Source: Myxococcota bacterium
GTDB taxonomy: Bacteria > Myxococcota_A > UBA9160 > UBA4427
Direction: 5' to 3'
Assembly: GCA_029243605.1 (NCBI GenBank)
Contig: JAQWRT010000077.1
Coordinates: 45,776 to 109,775 of the forward strand
DNA length: 64,000 nt
Made by a program: the position numbers and the translations under genes. Positions within the stretch are counted from its first letter, which is position 1, and every line of letters starts with the position of its first letter. The notes below the pieces were generated by a model. That model was not told the DNA's origin. It ran no database searches and saw only the letters and a list, made by a program, of their open reading frames with translations. Positions 1-9,133 of this stretch are shown one piece after another.

Positions 1-175
1 TCGACCGAGCTGCCGCATCGGCATCGGTATAGACGGGGTTGTGATCCCCCATGGCGTCGCACCAGTGGCGGATCATCGCCGGATTGACGGGATCGCGCGC
101 CACCCAGATAGACCCCGACCGACCAATCGATTCTCTCAGCCCAGCGACAAAGCCCGGCTCCTCGGATTCGCTCAT
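1..175 (-). CDS. MaoC-like dehydratase, N-terminal fragment (cut by window edge)
   Basis: Reading leftward from an ATG at 175, the frame stays open to the window edge for 58 codons. It contains 'PAMIRHWCDAMGDHNPVYTD', the usual N-terminal signature of FAS1-like/MaoC dehydratase domains (hot-dog fold acyl-CoA hydratases). Its ATG overlaps the TGA of the upstream CoA transferase by four bases (ATGA), so the two are probably translationally coupled. By family, the full protein would hydrate an enoyl-CoA. The substrate is unknown, and the rest of the gene lies outside the window. Confidence 0.8.
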   Translation of the reverse strand, partial: MSESEEPGFVAGLRESIGRSGSIWVARDPVNPAMIRHWCDAMGDHNPVYTDADAAARS

Positions 176-1440
176 GCCTCTCCCTTTTTCATCGCGCTCT
201 CATTGTCCCCACCGGGGGGCGCCAGCGCCGCCTCGATCTCAATTTCGTTCAGCCCCGCGGCCCGCAGCACTTGCGATGAATCTGCACCCAGACCGGGGGC
301 CGGGGCATTCGAGGGCATCGGATGCCCCGACATGGAGAGGGGCGGCCCCACGGTCTCGAAGGCTCCCAACTCGGGATGCTCCACCGTGCGAAAATACCCC
401 ATGGTCTGAATCTGGGGGTCGTCCCGGGTTTCCTCCAAACGCCTCACCGGCGCCCAGATCACCGAATGACCCGCGAATTTCTCCTCCCACTCGGAAAGGC
501 TGTGGGCCGCGAAGACGGCGTCGAGAATCTCGACCAGCTCGCGGTTCTGGCGATAGCGTTCCACCGGGCCGACGAAGCGTGGGTCGGCTTCGAGCTCCGG
601 GCGGCCGATGGCCCGGGCGAAGCCCGGCCAGTAGCGCCCGGACTCGATCATCACCAGCATCACCCAGCGGCCGTCCCGGGTCTCGTAGTGGTTCCAGAGC
701 GGATTGCGCGGAGCCGAGCGGTCGTGCATGGGCGCGGGATTGCCCGTGGCCAGGGTCTGAGAAAGATCGTTGCCCTGGAGATAGAGACCGGTCTGGAGCA
801 GGGATACATCGACGACCTGCCCGCCGCCCCCGGCATCCCGGACCCGCAGAGCCGCGAGAATCCCGCAGACTAGGGAGAGCGCTGCCGAGTGGTCTCCAAC
901 CCCAGGCCGCAGGAAGGCCGGCGGAGCCGAGGGGTCCCGGGTGAGATCCATCATGCCCGTACGCGCCCAGAGCGCCGCGTAGTCGAAGGACGGAGAATCG
1001 GCCTCGGCGCCCCTATTCCCGTAGCCGGTCAGCGAGGCGTAGATCAGCTCCGGGCGCTTCTCCCGCAGACTCTCGGGGTCGATGCCGAAACGCCGACAGC
1101 GGCCGGGAAGCATATTGGTGAGCACCACGTCGACCCCGTCGATGACCTTGAGCAGCGCTGCTCGGGCGGCGGGGTTATTGAGATCCAGGGCGAGGGATTC
1201 CTTGCCCCGATTTTCCATCTCGAATTGCGGCGAGCCGTCAAAATCCGAGCGAAAGCCGTTGTGCCGGGGCCGGGTATGGCGCAACAACTCGCCGGCGGGC
1301 ACCTCCATCTTGATCACCTCAGCGCCGAGTTCGGCGAGCAGCGCACCCGCGGCGGGGGCAGCGACAAAGGTCGCCACCTCCAACACCCGGATGCCCGCGA
1401 GGGGGCCACCACTGGCCGGGGCCGATTCATTCGTTGACAT
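172..1440 (-). CDS. CaiB/BaiF family III CoA transferase
   Basis: This 422-residue protein has the usual length and layout of family III CoA transferases, which move CoA between carboxylic acids through an enzyme-bound anhydride. The N-terminus carries 'LAGIRVLEVATFVAAPAAG' and 'ELGAEVIKME'. The expected catalytic Asp is D183 in 'RPGVGDHSAALSL'. The ATG has a strong AGGAGG seven bases upstream. It lies 42 bp downstream of the TrmH-like gene and overlaps the next MaoC-like gene by 4 bp, so it belongs to a minus-strand operon with an enoyl-CoA hydratase. A role in activating a carboxylic acid for beta-oxidation-like degradation is inferred; the acid cannot be named. Confidence 0.92.
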   Translation of the reverse strand: MSTNESAPASGGPLAGIRVLEVATFVAAPAAGALLAELGAEVIKMEVPAGELLRHTRPRHNGFRSDFDGSPQFEMENRGKESLALDLNNPAARAALLKVIDGVDVVLTNMLPGRCRRFGIDPESLREKRPELIYASLTGYGNRGAEADSPSFDYAALWARTGMMDLTRDPSAPPAFLRPGVGDHSAALSLVCGILAALRVRDAGGGGQVVDVSLLQTGLYLQGNDLSQTLATGNPAPMHDRSAPRNPLWNHYETRDGRWVMLVMIESGRYWPGFARAIGRPELEADPRFVGPVERYRQNRELVEILDAVFAAHSLSEWEEKFAGHSVIWAPVRRLEETRDDPQIQTMGYFRTVEHPELGAFETVGPPLSMSGHPMPSNAPAPGLGADSSQVLRAAGLNEIEIEAALAPPGGDNESAMKKGEA

Positions 1441-1482
1441 GCACTTCCTCCTGGGCCGCCATGGTAGCCCGCCTTGATCGCT

Positions 1483-2541
1483 TCACTCTTCCCCGCCCCA
1501 CGCAGACGAACTCGGCCGACGGGCGGGGTCGGCGCCCCGAGCCGGGGCGGGCTCGGGGGGATTTTCGAGCCAGCCCTTGAACTCCCCGGCGCGCCGGACA
1601 TCGCCCTTGGCAAGGGCCGTGTACCAGGCCCGTCGAAGCTGGCTTCGGTCCTGATCCGAGATCGCCCGCCAAAAACCCTCGGCCCGCATGCGCCGATCGA
1701 GGGTATAAAGCGAAATGCCCGCCATCACCGAAACGTTGAGATAGGACGTGAAGCCCACCGAAGGGAGAAAGAAGAACCCATCGGCAGCGGCGCGCAGAGC
1801 CGGGCTGACCCCACGCTGCTCGCTGCCGAAGGCCACGGCGACCCGTTCTGCCAGAGGGGCAGCCTCCAGGGATTCGGCCCCGGACGAGTAGTCGCTCACC
1901 AGGATCCGGTAACCCCGCCCGCGCAGAGCCGCGATCGCTGCTTCGATATCCCGGTACCAGAAGAGATCGAGCCAACGCTCGGCGAGCATGGTCACCGTGC
2001 GCTCAAGATCCGCTCGCCCCTCCTGCTGAACGATATGAATCTCCTGCACCCCCAAGGCCTCGCTGGTGCGCAGCACCGCGGACGCGTTGCGCGGATTGAC
2101 CAAATCATCGAGGAGAACCACCATGGACCGACTGCGCTCGCTGAGCGCCCGCTCGGCGGCCCTCAGCCGGGCCGGCGCGGCGGTCCCCTCCACCGGCCCC
2201 ACCGCCTCGAGTTCCGGTCGCTCGGGGAAACGGAGGCCCGGGGTCAACTCGGCGGTCTCCTCGCCCTCCTGCCAGGGCCGACCGATAAAATCCGGCGGCT
2301 CGAGACGTTCGTTCTCCTCCAACTGGCGAGCTCGCGCGATCAGCCCTCCGATGAAGGGCATATCCAGTGCCCGGCGCACAATTTCGGTTTCGACGCTCTC
2401 GCGCTGGCGCTTATGCCACAGGCCGCGCTCCCAGGCCTCGGCGATCAGTCGCTCGGCCTCCTCGAGTCGTTCGGCGGCCTGGCGCATGACCACCTCGAGT
2501 TCGTCCATGTAGCCCCGCCAGCGACCCCAGCCGCGACGCAT
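1483..2541 (-). CDS. SpoU/TrmH-family RNA 2'-O-methyltransferase with long N-terminal domain
   Basis: The C-terminal two thirds carry the three SpoU (SPOUT) motifs: 'DLVNPRNASAVLRT' (motif 1), 'AFGSEQRGVSP' (motif 2) and 'LPSVGFTSYLNVSVMAGISL' (motif 3). Such enzymes methylate ribose 2'-OH in tRNA or rRNA from S-adenosylmethionine. At 352 residues it is longer than a typical TrmH. About 130 N-terminal residues are predicted helical and charged and I do not recognise them; a short basic tail follows the knot domain. The ATG lies 3 bp from the end of the enoyl-CoA hydratase gene, so it is cotranscribed with acyl-CoA genes, which is an odd setting. Target nucleotide unknown. A start at the internal Met 12 is also possible. 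Confidence 0.85.
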   Translation of the reverse strand: MRRGWGRWRGYMDELEVVMRQAAERLEEAERLIAEAWERGLWHKRQRESVETEIVRRALDMPFIGGLIARARQLEENERLEPPDFIGRPWQEGEETAELTPGLRFPERPELEAVGPVEGTAAPARLRAAERALSERSRSMVVLLDDLVNPRNASAVLRTSEALGVQEIHIVQQEGRADLERTVTMLAERWLDLFWYRDIEAAIAALRGRGYRILVSDYSSGAESLEAAPLAERVAVAFGSEQRGVSPALRAAADGFFFLPSVGFTSYLNVSVMAGISLYTLDRRMRAEGFWRAISDQDRSQLRRAWYTALAKGDVRRAGEFKGWLENPPEPAPARGADPARRPSSSAWGGEE

Positions 2542-2544
2542 GCG

Positions 2545-3372
2545 CTACTCCCCCGTAAAGCGCGGAGCGCGTTTTTCCTTGAAGGCGCGCGGTCCCTCCC
2601 GAGCATCCTTCGACATCATCACCGCAGCGGATACCTCGTCCTCGATCTTCAAGGCTTCGGGGAGACTCAAGCCGCTGCCTCGCATCACGCCCTCCTTGAT
2701 TTTGCGAACCGCCAGCGGCCCATTGCGCGCCAGCTTATCCGCGAGTTCGTGGGCCTTGGCCAAGAGCTGTGCATGGGGGACCACATAATTGAGCAAGCCC
2801 ATTTCCAGGGCGGCCTGGGCGCTCCAATGATCGCCGATCAAGAGCATTTCCATGGCCTTCGCCCAGGGGATCTGCCGAGGCAAACGGCTGATCGAACCGC
2901 CGCCGGGGAGCAGACCGACCCGGGCCTCGGGGGTTCCGAAAACCGCGTGCTCCGAGGCCACCCGCAAATCGCAGGCGTTGGTCATCTCCGTGCCACCGCC
3001 CAAGGCGTTCCCATTCACCGCGGCAATCACCGGCTTGTAGAGTTCGAAGCCACGAAGAATGGCGTCGGTGAACTGACCCGGATTTTCGAGGATCTGATGA
3101 TCCCATTTATCCTCGGGTTTTCGCGCCCCGGTCATCAGGGGCATGGTGAGCTTGAGGTCTCCCCCCGCGCAAAAATCGGTCTCCCCGGCGCCCGTCAAGA
3201 TCGCCACCCGCAGGTCGTCACGATCGCGAAATTCATGCCAGGCTTCGCAGAGTTGAACCAACATCTGGGGGCTCAGGGCGTTGCGCGCCTCGGGGCGGTT
3301 CATGACCAGGGTCATGACGCCGTCCTCCTCCTCGACTAGGAGGTGGCGCTCGGGGGCGTTCGTTTCGGACAT
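2545..3372 (-). CDS. Enoyl-CoA hydratase/isomerase (crotonase family)
   Basis: This 275-residue crotonase-fold protein has the CoA/oxyanion motifs 'FCAGGDLK' and 'NGNALGGGTEMTNACDLR'. Both glutamates equivalent to the classical hydratase pair are present (E129 in GGGTE, E149 in GTPE), so a true hydratase is plausible rather than a decayed homologue. The ATG has GAGGAG nine bases upstream. It is the first gene of the minus-strand run leading to the CoA transferase and is divergent from the MaoC-like gene at 3497; the 124-bp gap between them must hold both promoters. The substrate is not evident from sequence. Confidence 0.93.
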   Translation of the reverse strand: MSETNAPERHLLVEEEDGVMTLVMNRPEARNALSPQMLVQLCEAWHEFRDRDDLRVAILTGAGETDFCAGGDLKLTMPLMTGARKPEDKWDHQILENPGQFTDAILRGFELYKPVIAAVNGNALGGGTEMTNACDLRVASEHAVFGTPEARVGLLPGGGSISRLPRQIPWAKAMEMLLIGDHWSAQAALEMGLLNYVVPHAQLLAKAHELADKLARNGPLAVRKIKEGVMRGSGLSLPEALKIEDEVSAAVMMSKDAREGPRAFKEKRAPRFTGE

Positions 3373-3496
3373 GGCTGAATCTCCTCTGGAGCCTGGAGCC
3401 GGCGGCTCTTCGTCTGGCCGGGAACCCTAGTGGATCCCACCCGGAATGGGCAGGCATCCCAGCGCAAAGCACCCCACTCTGGGATAGGCTCCTCCC

Positions 3497-4438
3497 ATGC
3501 CCGGTGGCCCTCCCCTGCCCCAAGAATTGACCGCCATCGAAGGCCCGCTTCCGGACGGGGTCTGCGAGGGCTCGATCCTCGGCCTCGGGCCCCACGCCGG
3601 GGGGGTGGAGGCTCTGGTTGCCCTCGGCTTGGTTCCCCCGGACGTCGTCACCGCCATGACGCTTCACCTCTTGGCGCGCCAACCTCGGCGACCCCGCAGC
3701 GAAGGAAAAAAGATCCGGGGCGCCATCGAAGGCGGGGTCTGGGTCCGCGAACAGGTCACCTTCCACGCCCCCATGCGCATCGATGAACCCGTGCGGGTGA
3801 CGGGGGAAGCCATCGGACGCTTCTCGCGCAAGGGGCGGCGCTACGGCGTCACCCGGTCGACCACCGTCGGCGAGGACGGCCGACTCCTGGTCTCGAGTTG
3901 TACCACCGGACTGCTCTCCTATCGGCGCGAGCCCGGGCTCGAAGACGCCTACCACGGCGTCGCCGAACACGACCATGCGCGCCCCGGCCCGGACATCTCC
4001 GCGGCGGCCCAAAACCCCTGCCTCCATCGACTGGCCGAGACTCGGCCCGGGGACGTGATCACCGGTGAGCGCGCCCGAGTCACCCTGGCGATGATGCAGC
4101 AGCGCGATGCCGGACGCGACGACAACCCCATCCATACCGATCCCGCAGTAGCCGAACGCGAGGGCCTGTCGGCTCCCATCGCCGGGGGTGCCCATGTCCT
4201 CTCCTTCCTCCAGACACGACTCATGGAGGCGTGGGGGCCCGAGTGCCTCTTGCACGGGGCCCATTTCGACGTTCGCTGGGTCGGGCAGACCTACGCCGAT
4301 AGCCATATCGTGCCCTCCGCCCGGGTCGTCGAGGTGACCGGGGATCAGATCGTTTGCGAACTCAGCGTCGAGGGTGAAGAGCGCACTCTGCTGCGGGGGA
4401 AGATGATCCTTCCCCTGGCCGGTGGCGGCCCGGGGTGA
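3497..4438 (+). CDS. MaoC-like double hot-dog acyl-CoA hydratase
   Basis: This 313-residue protein has two hot-dog halves. The second half contains the hydratase-2 type signature 'RDDNPIHTDPAVAEREG' followed by 'APIAGGAHVLSFL', matching the D-x(4)-H active-site loop of MaoC hydratases. The first half (about 1-140) has 'VTFHAPMRIDEPVRVTGE', typical of the degenerate partner domain. It should hydrate a trans-2-enoyl-CoA. It heads a two-gene plus-strand operon: its TGA overlaps the GTG of the double CoA transferase by four bases, so translation is probably coupled. The first ATG has no clear Shine-Dalgarno. Confidence 0.85.
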   Translation: MPGGPPLPQELTAIEGPLPDGVCEGSILGLGPHAGGVEALVALGLVPPDVVTAMTLHLLARQPRRPRSEGKKIRGAIEGGVWVREQVTFHAPMRIDEPVRVTGEAIGRFSRKGRRYGVTRSTTVGEDGRLLVSSCTTGLLSYRREPGLEDAYHGVAEHDHARPGPDISAAAQNPCLHRLAETRPGDVITGERARVTLAMMQQRDAGRDDNPIHTDPAVAEREGLSAPIAGGAHVLSFLQTRLMEAWGPECLLHGAHFDVRWVGQTYADSHIVPSARVVEVTGDQIVCELSVEGEERTLLRGKMILPLAGGGPG

Positions 4439-6840
4439 AAGCCGGCGCCCTCTCCGGCATCCGGGTGCTCGATCTCGCCGACGCATCGGCTGCCTTCGCC
4501 GGCCGCCTGCTCGCGGACCTAGGCGCCGAGGTTATTCTCGTCGAGCCTGGAATGGGCGCGCCGATCCGGCATCGCGGCCCCTTCGCCGGCGAGGGGCCCC
4601 ACCCCGAGCGCGCGTATGCGCATCTCTACTTCAACGCCAACAAGAGGTCCGTGGCCCTGGACCCCGCCCGGGCCGAAGACCAAGACGCTTTTTCCCGCCT
4701 GGTGGCCAGCGCGGACGTGCTGATCGAAACCGCACCGGTCGCCCAACGAGGGGCTCGGGGCCTGGCTCCCGAAGCTCTCCGGGCCCTCAACCCCGGCCTG
4801 ATCCACGCCTCGATCACCCCCTTCGGTCCTGAGGGCGAGTGGCGGGATTGGCGGGCCAATGACCTGGTGGCCGAGGCCGCCAGCGGCCTGCTCTGGCTCT
4901 GCGGCGAGCGTCGGGGGCCGCCCTGGCATGGCAGCGGACGCCCGGCCTATTCCATGGCCAGCCTGGCCGCCGCCACCGGGATCATGGCGGCGTTGACCGC
5001 CCGGGAAAAGCGGGGGACGGGCGCCCCCGGTGCCCACCTCGAGGTCGCGCTCCAGGAGGCCGCCAGCATGGCGGCGATCCAGTCCGCCACCCCGACCTTC
5101 TGGTCGTGGTTCGGCCGAATCCCAGGACGACCTGGCCTCTCCAACGCCCTGCAATGCCGGGACGGGGGGTGGGTGGGCCTGCTCGTTCGCCCGGTGAGCT
5201 TCGCGAAATTCCGGGACTGGGTGATCGAGGCCAAGACCCCCACCCAACTCTCACCGGATGACGACCATTGGGCCGAAATCTATGCGCCCCGAGAGGGCAA
5301 CCCCGTCGCCCAGGTTTTGCGCGAACTCGCCGAGCGCTACGACCGGGACGCGTTTGCCGACCGCGCCGCCGAGGCCGAGACGATCTGCCTGCCCATCATG
5401 GATTTCCCCAGCATGGAGCACCACCCTCAGTTCAGCGGGAACCAGCAATTCGTCGACGTAAAGCACGCGCCTCTCGGGGAAAGCTTCAGCTTTACCCGCA
5501 GCCCGGTGGATTCAGTGACCGGGTCCATTGCGCTTCGCTCGGCACCGACACTGGGCGCCGACAACGTGCCGATCCTCAAGAACCTCCGGGCCAAGGCCCC
5601 CGCACCGGCGGCCCCCACCCCCGCCCTCGATCCCTACAAAGCCCTGGACGGCATCCGGGTGGTGGACTTCTGCTGGGTTCTCGCCGGTCCCCTGGGCACC
5701 CGACTGCTCGCCAATTTCGGGGCCGACGTGATCCGGGTCGAATCGAGTCGCCGTATCGACGGCATGCGCAAACAATCGGGGCCGGACGGGGAGCCCCACC
5801 CGGACCTGGGCGGGCTCTTCAACAGCGCCAACGCGGGCAAGCGCTCGCTGACTCTGGACCTCAGCTCGCCTCGAGGCCGAGAGATCATCCTCGATCTGGT
5901 CGCCCAGGCCGACGTGGTCACCAATAATTTTCGGCCCGGCGCCCTGGAGCGTATGGGCCTGGGTTTCGAAACCCTGCGCGCGCGAAAATCCGACATCGTG
6001 CTGCTCAACCTGCCCGGCACCCATGCCGAGGGTCCCTGGAGCCAGCGGCCGACCACGGGCAACGCCGTCATGGGGGCCGCGGGGCTCAATATGCTCATGG
6101 GCTTCCCCCACCAACGTCCCCGGGGCTACGGCGTCGCCTATCCCGACTTCACCTCCCCCTACCTTCTGGCCACCTGCACCATGGCCGCCCTGCGCCTTCG
6201 CGACCAGACCGGGGAGGCCCGAGCCATGGACCTTTCTCAACTCTCGGGCACGCTTTCCCTGGTCGGCCCCGAGTGGATGCAATACGCCCATACCCGGGAG
6301 GCGCCCCAACGCTCGTCCAATCGCGACCCCGCCTACGCCCCCCACGGTCTCTTCCCCACCCGGGGAGAGGACGAGTGGATCGCCCTGGCTATTGAAGGCG
6401 ACGAAGAGTGGCGCGCGCTCTGCCGCGCCATGAACCGGGCCGAACTCGCCGACGACCCGCGCTTCGCCCAGCACCGCGCCCGCAAGGAGAACGAGGACGC
6501 CCTCGATGCGCTGATCGCGAACTGGACCGCGGAGAACGATCGCTTCGCCCTGGCGGAAAGGCTTCAGGCCGCGGGGATCGCCGGGGCGCCGGTGGAGAAC
6601 CTTCGGGATACCTACGAACGCGATCCCCAACTCCGCGCGCATTACCAGCGGATTCAGCACCCCCTGGCGCCGGATCTCGATTTCCCCGTCGACCGCGAAG
6701 CGATTCGCTTCGCCGGGGTCGAGCACCAGATCCCTCGGGCCCCGATGTGGGGCGAGCATAATGAGGAGATCGTGCGCGAGGTACTCGGACTCAGCGAGGC
6801 CGACTATATCCAGCTCGTCCTCGACGAGGTTCTCAGCTGA
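4435..6840 (+). CDS. Tandem-fused CaiB/BaiF CoA transferase (two domains)
   Basis: This 801-residue protein consists of two complete family III CoA transferase domains joined head to tail. Domain 1 (about 1-390) begins 'LSGIRVLDLADASAAFAG' and domain 2 (about 400-801) begins 'LDGIRVVDFCWVLAGPLG'. The catalytic Asp position is intact in domain 2 (D571 in 'VAYPDFTSPYLL'). In domain 1 the aligned position is occupied by Y172/S173 ('GRPAYSMASL'), so only one half should form the acyl-anhydride intermediate. Family III enzymes are interlocked dimers, so the fusion may be a covalent pseudo-dimer with one active site. The start is GTG, overlapping the stop of the MaoC-like gene (GTGA). Confidence 0.9.
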   Translation: MKAGALSGIRVLDLADASAAFAGRLLADLGAEVILVEPGMGAPIRHRGPFAGEGPHPERAYAHLYFNANKRSVALDPARAEDQDAFSRLVASADVLIETAPVAQRGARGLAPEALRALNPGLIHASITPFGPEGEWRDWRANDLVAEAASGLLWLCGERRGPPWHGSGRPAYSMASLAAATGIMAALTAREKRGTGAPGAHLEVALQEAASMAAIQSATPTFWSWFGRIPGRPGLSNALQCRDGGWVGLLVRPVSFAKFRDWVIEAKTPTQLSPDDDHWAEIYAPREGNPVAQVLRELAERYDRDAFADRAAEAETICLPIMDFPSMEHHPQFSGNQQFVDVKHAPLGESFSFTRSPVDSVTGSIALRSAPTLGADNVPILKNLRAKAPAPAAPTPALDPYKALDGIRVVDFCWVLAGPLGTRLLANFGADVIRVESSRRIDGMRKQSGPDGEPHPDLGGLFNSANAGKRSLTLDLSSPRGREIILDLVAQADVVTNNFRPGALERMGLGFETLRARKSDIVLLNLPGTHAEGPWSQRPTTGNAVMGAAGLNMLMGFPHQRPRGYGVAYPDFTSPYLLATCTMAALRLRDQTGEARAMDLSQLSGTLSLVGPEWMQYAHTREAPQRSSNRDPAYAPHGLFPTRGEDEWIALAIEGDEEWRALCRAMNRAELADDPRFAQHRARKENEDALDALIANWTAENDRFALAERLQAAGIAGAPVENLRDTYERDPQLRAHYQRIQHPLAPDLDFPVDREAIRFAGVEHQIPRAPMWGEHNEEIVREVLGLSEADYIQLVLDEVLS

Positions 6841-6876
6841 GGAAACCTTTCCCTCGGCCGCGAAGAGCCCGGGGCA

Positions 6877-7959
6877 TCAAAACCACTCCACTTCCCGGGG
6901 AATGTCCTCGGCCATCACTGCGAGACATTCCTCGACGCTCCCCCAGGCGAGCGAGCGCTCCTTGCCCCGCAGCGTAAAGAAATAGAGATCGTTTTCCTCG
7001 ATCACCCCGTTCCCGCCGTGTACTTGGTGGCCGAGCATCAGGACCTCGGGCGCCGAGCGCGAAGCCGCCGCCTTGGCCGCCGCCACCCGGACCCCGGCAT
7101 CCTCACCGCGATCCAGAGCCGATAGCGCCTCAAGGGCGAGAAGCCGGGCGCTCGCCACTCGGCTCGCCATATTGGCGCAATGATGGCGAACCGCCTGAAA
7201 GCGTCCGATGGGCTGACCGAATTGCTCCCGGGTATTCGCATAGGCAACGGTCATATCGAGAGAGGTCTGCATGGATCCCACGCATTGCAGGGCGGCCAGG
7301 GCCCGAGCGAGAACAACGGCTCCGGAGACCTCCCCCGCGCCCCCCACGCGCTGGGCCGATGCGGATGAATAACGGACCACGGCCACCGGGGTACGCCCGA
7401 TGGAGAGCAGGGGTTCGCACTCCACGCCGTCCGAACCCGCGTCCACCAAGAAGAAGCCCGGCTTGTCGCCCGCCAAGGCGGCGACGAGGTGATGGGTCGC
7501 GTGCTGTCCGTAGTCCACGAAATATTTCGTCCCAGAGAGCCGCCCACCCGAATCGACTGCGAGGGTCAACGCTCCGAAACGATCGGCCGACTCGAGGATC
7601 GCCGGCACCGGCCGCGTCTGGCCCGAGAGAATCCGGGGCACCCATTCGCCGGCCAGAGCCGGATCCGCCTGAAGAGCCCGGCCCGCCACCGCCACCTCAA
7701 GAATCGGCACCATCACCGCCCGCCGGGCAAATTCCTCGACGAGAAGGCCGAGTTCGAGGAGGTTCCCCCCTCCCCCGCCAAGGCTTTCGTCGAAGGCCAG
7801 GCCGAGAAAACCCTGCTCGCAGACGCGCTGCCAGAGCTCGGCGTCCCAGCCCTGCTCGACCTCGAGCTTTCGAGTGCGATCGTAGGGCGCTCCGGTTTCG
7901 AGAAAGCCCGAAACGGTTTCCTTGAGGAGTTGCTGGGTTTCGCTGAAATCGAGATTCAT
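6877..7959 (-). CDS. Acyl-CoA dehydrogenase, probable non-catalytic subunit of a heteromeric pair
   Basis: This 360-residue acyl-CoA dehydrogenase homologue has the N-terminal helical domain, a shortened middle domain and C-terminal helices with 'ANTREQFGQPIGRFQAVRHH' and 'GHQVHGGNGVIEENDLYFF'. The C-terminal region where many members have the catalytic 'YEGT' reads 'LAWGSVEECL', and I see no replacement base in helix G. It is the last gene of an operon, 11 bp behind a second, dissimilar acyl-CoA dehydrogenase. That arrangement matches heterotetrameric enzymes such as mycobacterial ChsE1-ChsE2, in which one subunit supplies the base. Subunit assignment is inference. Confidence 0.88.
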   Translation of the reverse strand: MNLDFSETQQLLKETVSGFLETGAPYDRTRKLEVEQGWDAELWQRVCEQGFLGLAFDESLGGGGGNLLELGLLVEEFARRAVMVPILEVAVAGRALQADPALAGEWVPRILSGQTRPVPAILESADRFGALTLAVDSGGRLSGTKYFVDYGQHATHHLVAALAGDKPGFFLVDAGSDGVECEPLLSIGRTPVAVVRYSSASAQRVGGAGEVSGAVVLARALAALQCVGSMQTSLDMTVAYANTREQFGQPIGRFQAVRHHCANMASRVASARLLALEALSALDRGEDAGVRVAAAKAAASRSAPEVLMLGHQVHGGNGVIEENDLYFFTLRGKERSLAWGSVEECLAVMAEDIPREVEWF

Positions 7960-7970
7960 TCCCGCTCTCC

Positions 7971-9131
7971 CTAACGAGCCAGCCCGAGGCCCGCAGCTGC
8001 GATGATGTCGCGCATGACTTCGTTGGTGCCGCCCCCGAACCGAAAGATCGGCGAGAGCCTAAAATTAAATTCTGCGCGCCCAGCGAAGGGTGCGTGCTCG
8101 CCAGATTCGGCGCTCAGCCCCCCGTAACGTCCCAGGAGATCCATCGCGGCGCTCGCCAACCGAGTTCGCAACTCGGTCCCCGAGACCTTCGCCATGGACG
8201 CTTGGGCGATGGGCGTCCCGCCCTGGGAAATGATCCAAGCATTCTGGAGCGCTAGGGCGCGGTGCTCCCGAAGATCGAGTTGTAATTCGGCCAGCCGACG
8301 GCGGACCACCGGGTCGGCAAGCTTATCGGGACACGACTCAGCGAGGTGGCCTACCAACTGGTCGTAGATCCGCGCCAGGGCCCCGGTGGCGGCGAGCCCA
8401 ACCCGCTCGTGGTTGAGGGCGTGCATGACGATGGGCCAGCCCTGATTGACTCCGCCCACGACGCTGTCCACGGGAACGCGCACGTTGTCGTAAAAGGTTT
8501 CGGTGGTATGACCGCCATAGAGCGTCTGTAACGGGCGGATCGTGATGCCCTCGGTCTCGGTGGGGACGATCATGATGGAGATACCCGCGTGTTTTTTTGC
8601 GTCGGGATCCGTGCGCACAGCCAACCAGAGATGGGTCGAAACATCGGCCAGGGAGGTCCAGATCTTCTGGCCGTTGATCACCCACTCGTCGCCATCGAGC
8701 TCAGCCCGGGTCCGCAGGGAAGCGAGGTCGGTGCCCGCGTTGGGCTCGCTATAGCCGAGTGCAAAACAATACTCCCCGCGATAGATACCGGGCAGGAAGG
8801 CGCGCTTCTGCTCCTCGCTCCCGAAGGCGAGGATCGAGGGGGCAATCGAGGTAAAGGTGAGATTTCCGTAGGGCATGCCCCAGTACTCCATCTCCTCGAC
8901 GAATATGTACTGATAGAGCATATTCCGGCCCTCGCCCCCGTATTCCTTGGGCCAGCACATCCGCATCCAGCCGCGCTCGTGGATGGCTTCGTGGAAGGCG
9001 CGGATCAACTCGCCGCCGCCGCCATAGGTTCGGGCGTATTCCTCGAGGAGTTCCGGCGTGCGCCGCTCGGCGATGAATTCTCGCAAGGCCTGGCGAAATT
9101 CGACGTACTCGTCCTCCCATCTGAACTCCAC
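7971..9131 (-). CDS. Acyl-CoA dehydrogenase, probable catalytic subunit
   Basis: This 386-residue FAD-dependent acyl-CoA dehydrogenase has 'CFALGYSEPNAGTDLASLRT' (FAD/substrate loop) and 'WVINGQKIWTS'. A likely catalytic Glu is E242 in 'HALNHERVGLA', the helix-G position used by isovaleryl-CoA dehydrogenase and FadE29-type enzymes. The C-terminal 'FRFGGGTNEVMRDIIA' lacks Glu at the alternative site, consistent with this reading. It would introduce a trans-2 double bond in an acyl-CoA and pass electrons to ETF. It begins 2 bp after the DUF35 gene and is followed after 11 bp by the partner dehydrogenase. Confidence 0.93.
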   Translation of the reverse strand: MEFRWEDEYVEFRQALREFIAERRTPELLEEYARTYGGGGELIRAFHEAIHERGWMRMCWPKEYGGEGRNMLYQYIFVEEMEYWGMPYGNLTFTSIAPSILAFGSEEQKRAFLPGIYRGEYCFALGYSEPNAGTDLASLRTRAELDGDEWVINGQKIWTSLADVSTHLWLAVRTDPDAKKHAGISIMIVPTETEGITIRPLQTLYGGHTTETFYDNVRVPVDSVVGGVNQGWPIVMHALNHERVGLAATGALARIYDQLVGHLAESCPDKLADPVVRRRLAELQLDLREHRALALQNAWIISQGGTPIAQASMAKVSGTELRTRLASAAMDLLGRYGGLSAESGEHAPFAGRAEFNFRLSPIFRFGGGTNEVMRDIIAAAGLGLAR

Positions 9132-9133
9132 GC

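Noticed and set aside
1474..3339. 621-codon open frame on the plus strand
   Set aside because: Antisense to the TrmH-like and enoyl-CoA hydratase genes, no motif; typical of GC-rich coding DNA with few stop codons in the opposite frame.
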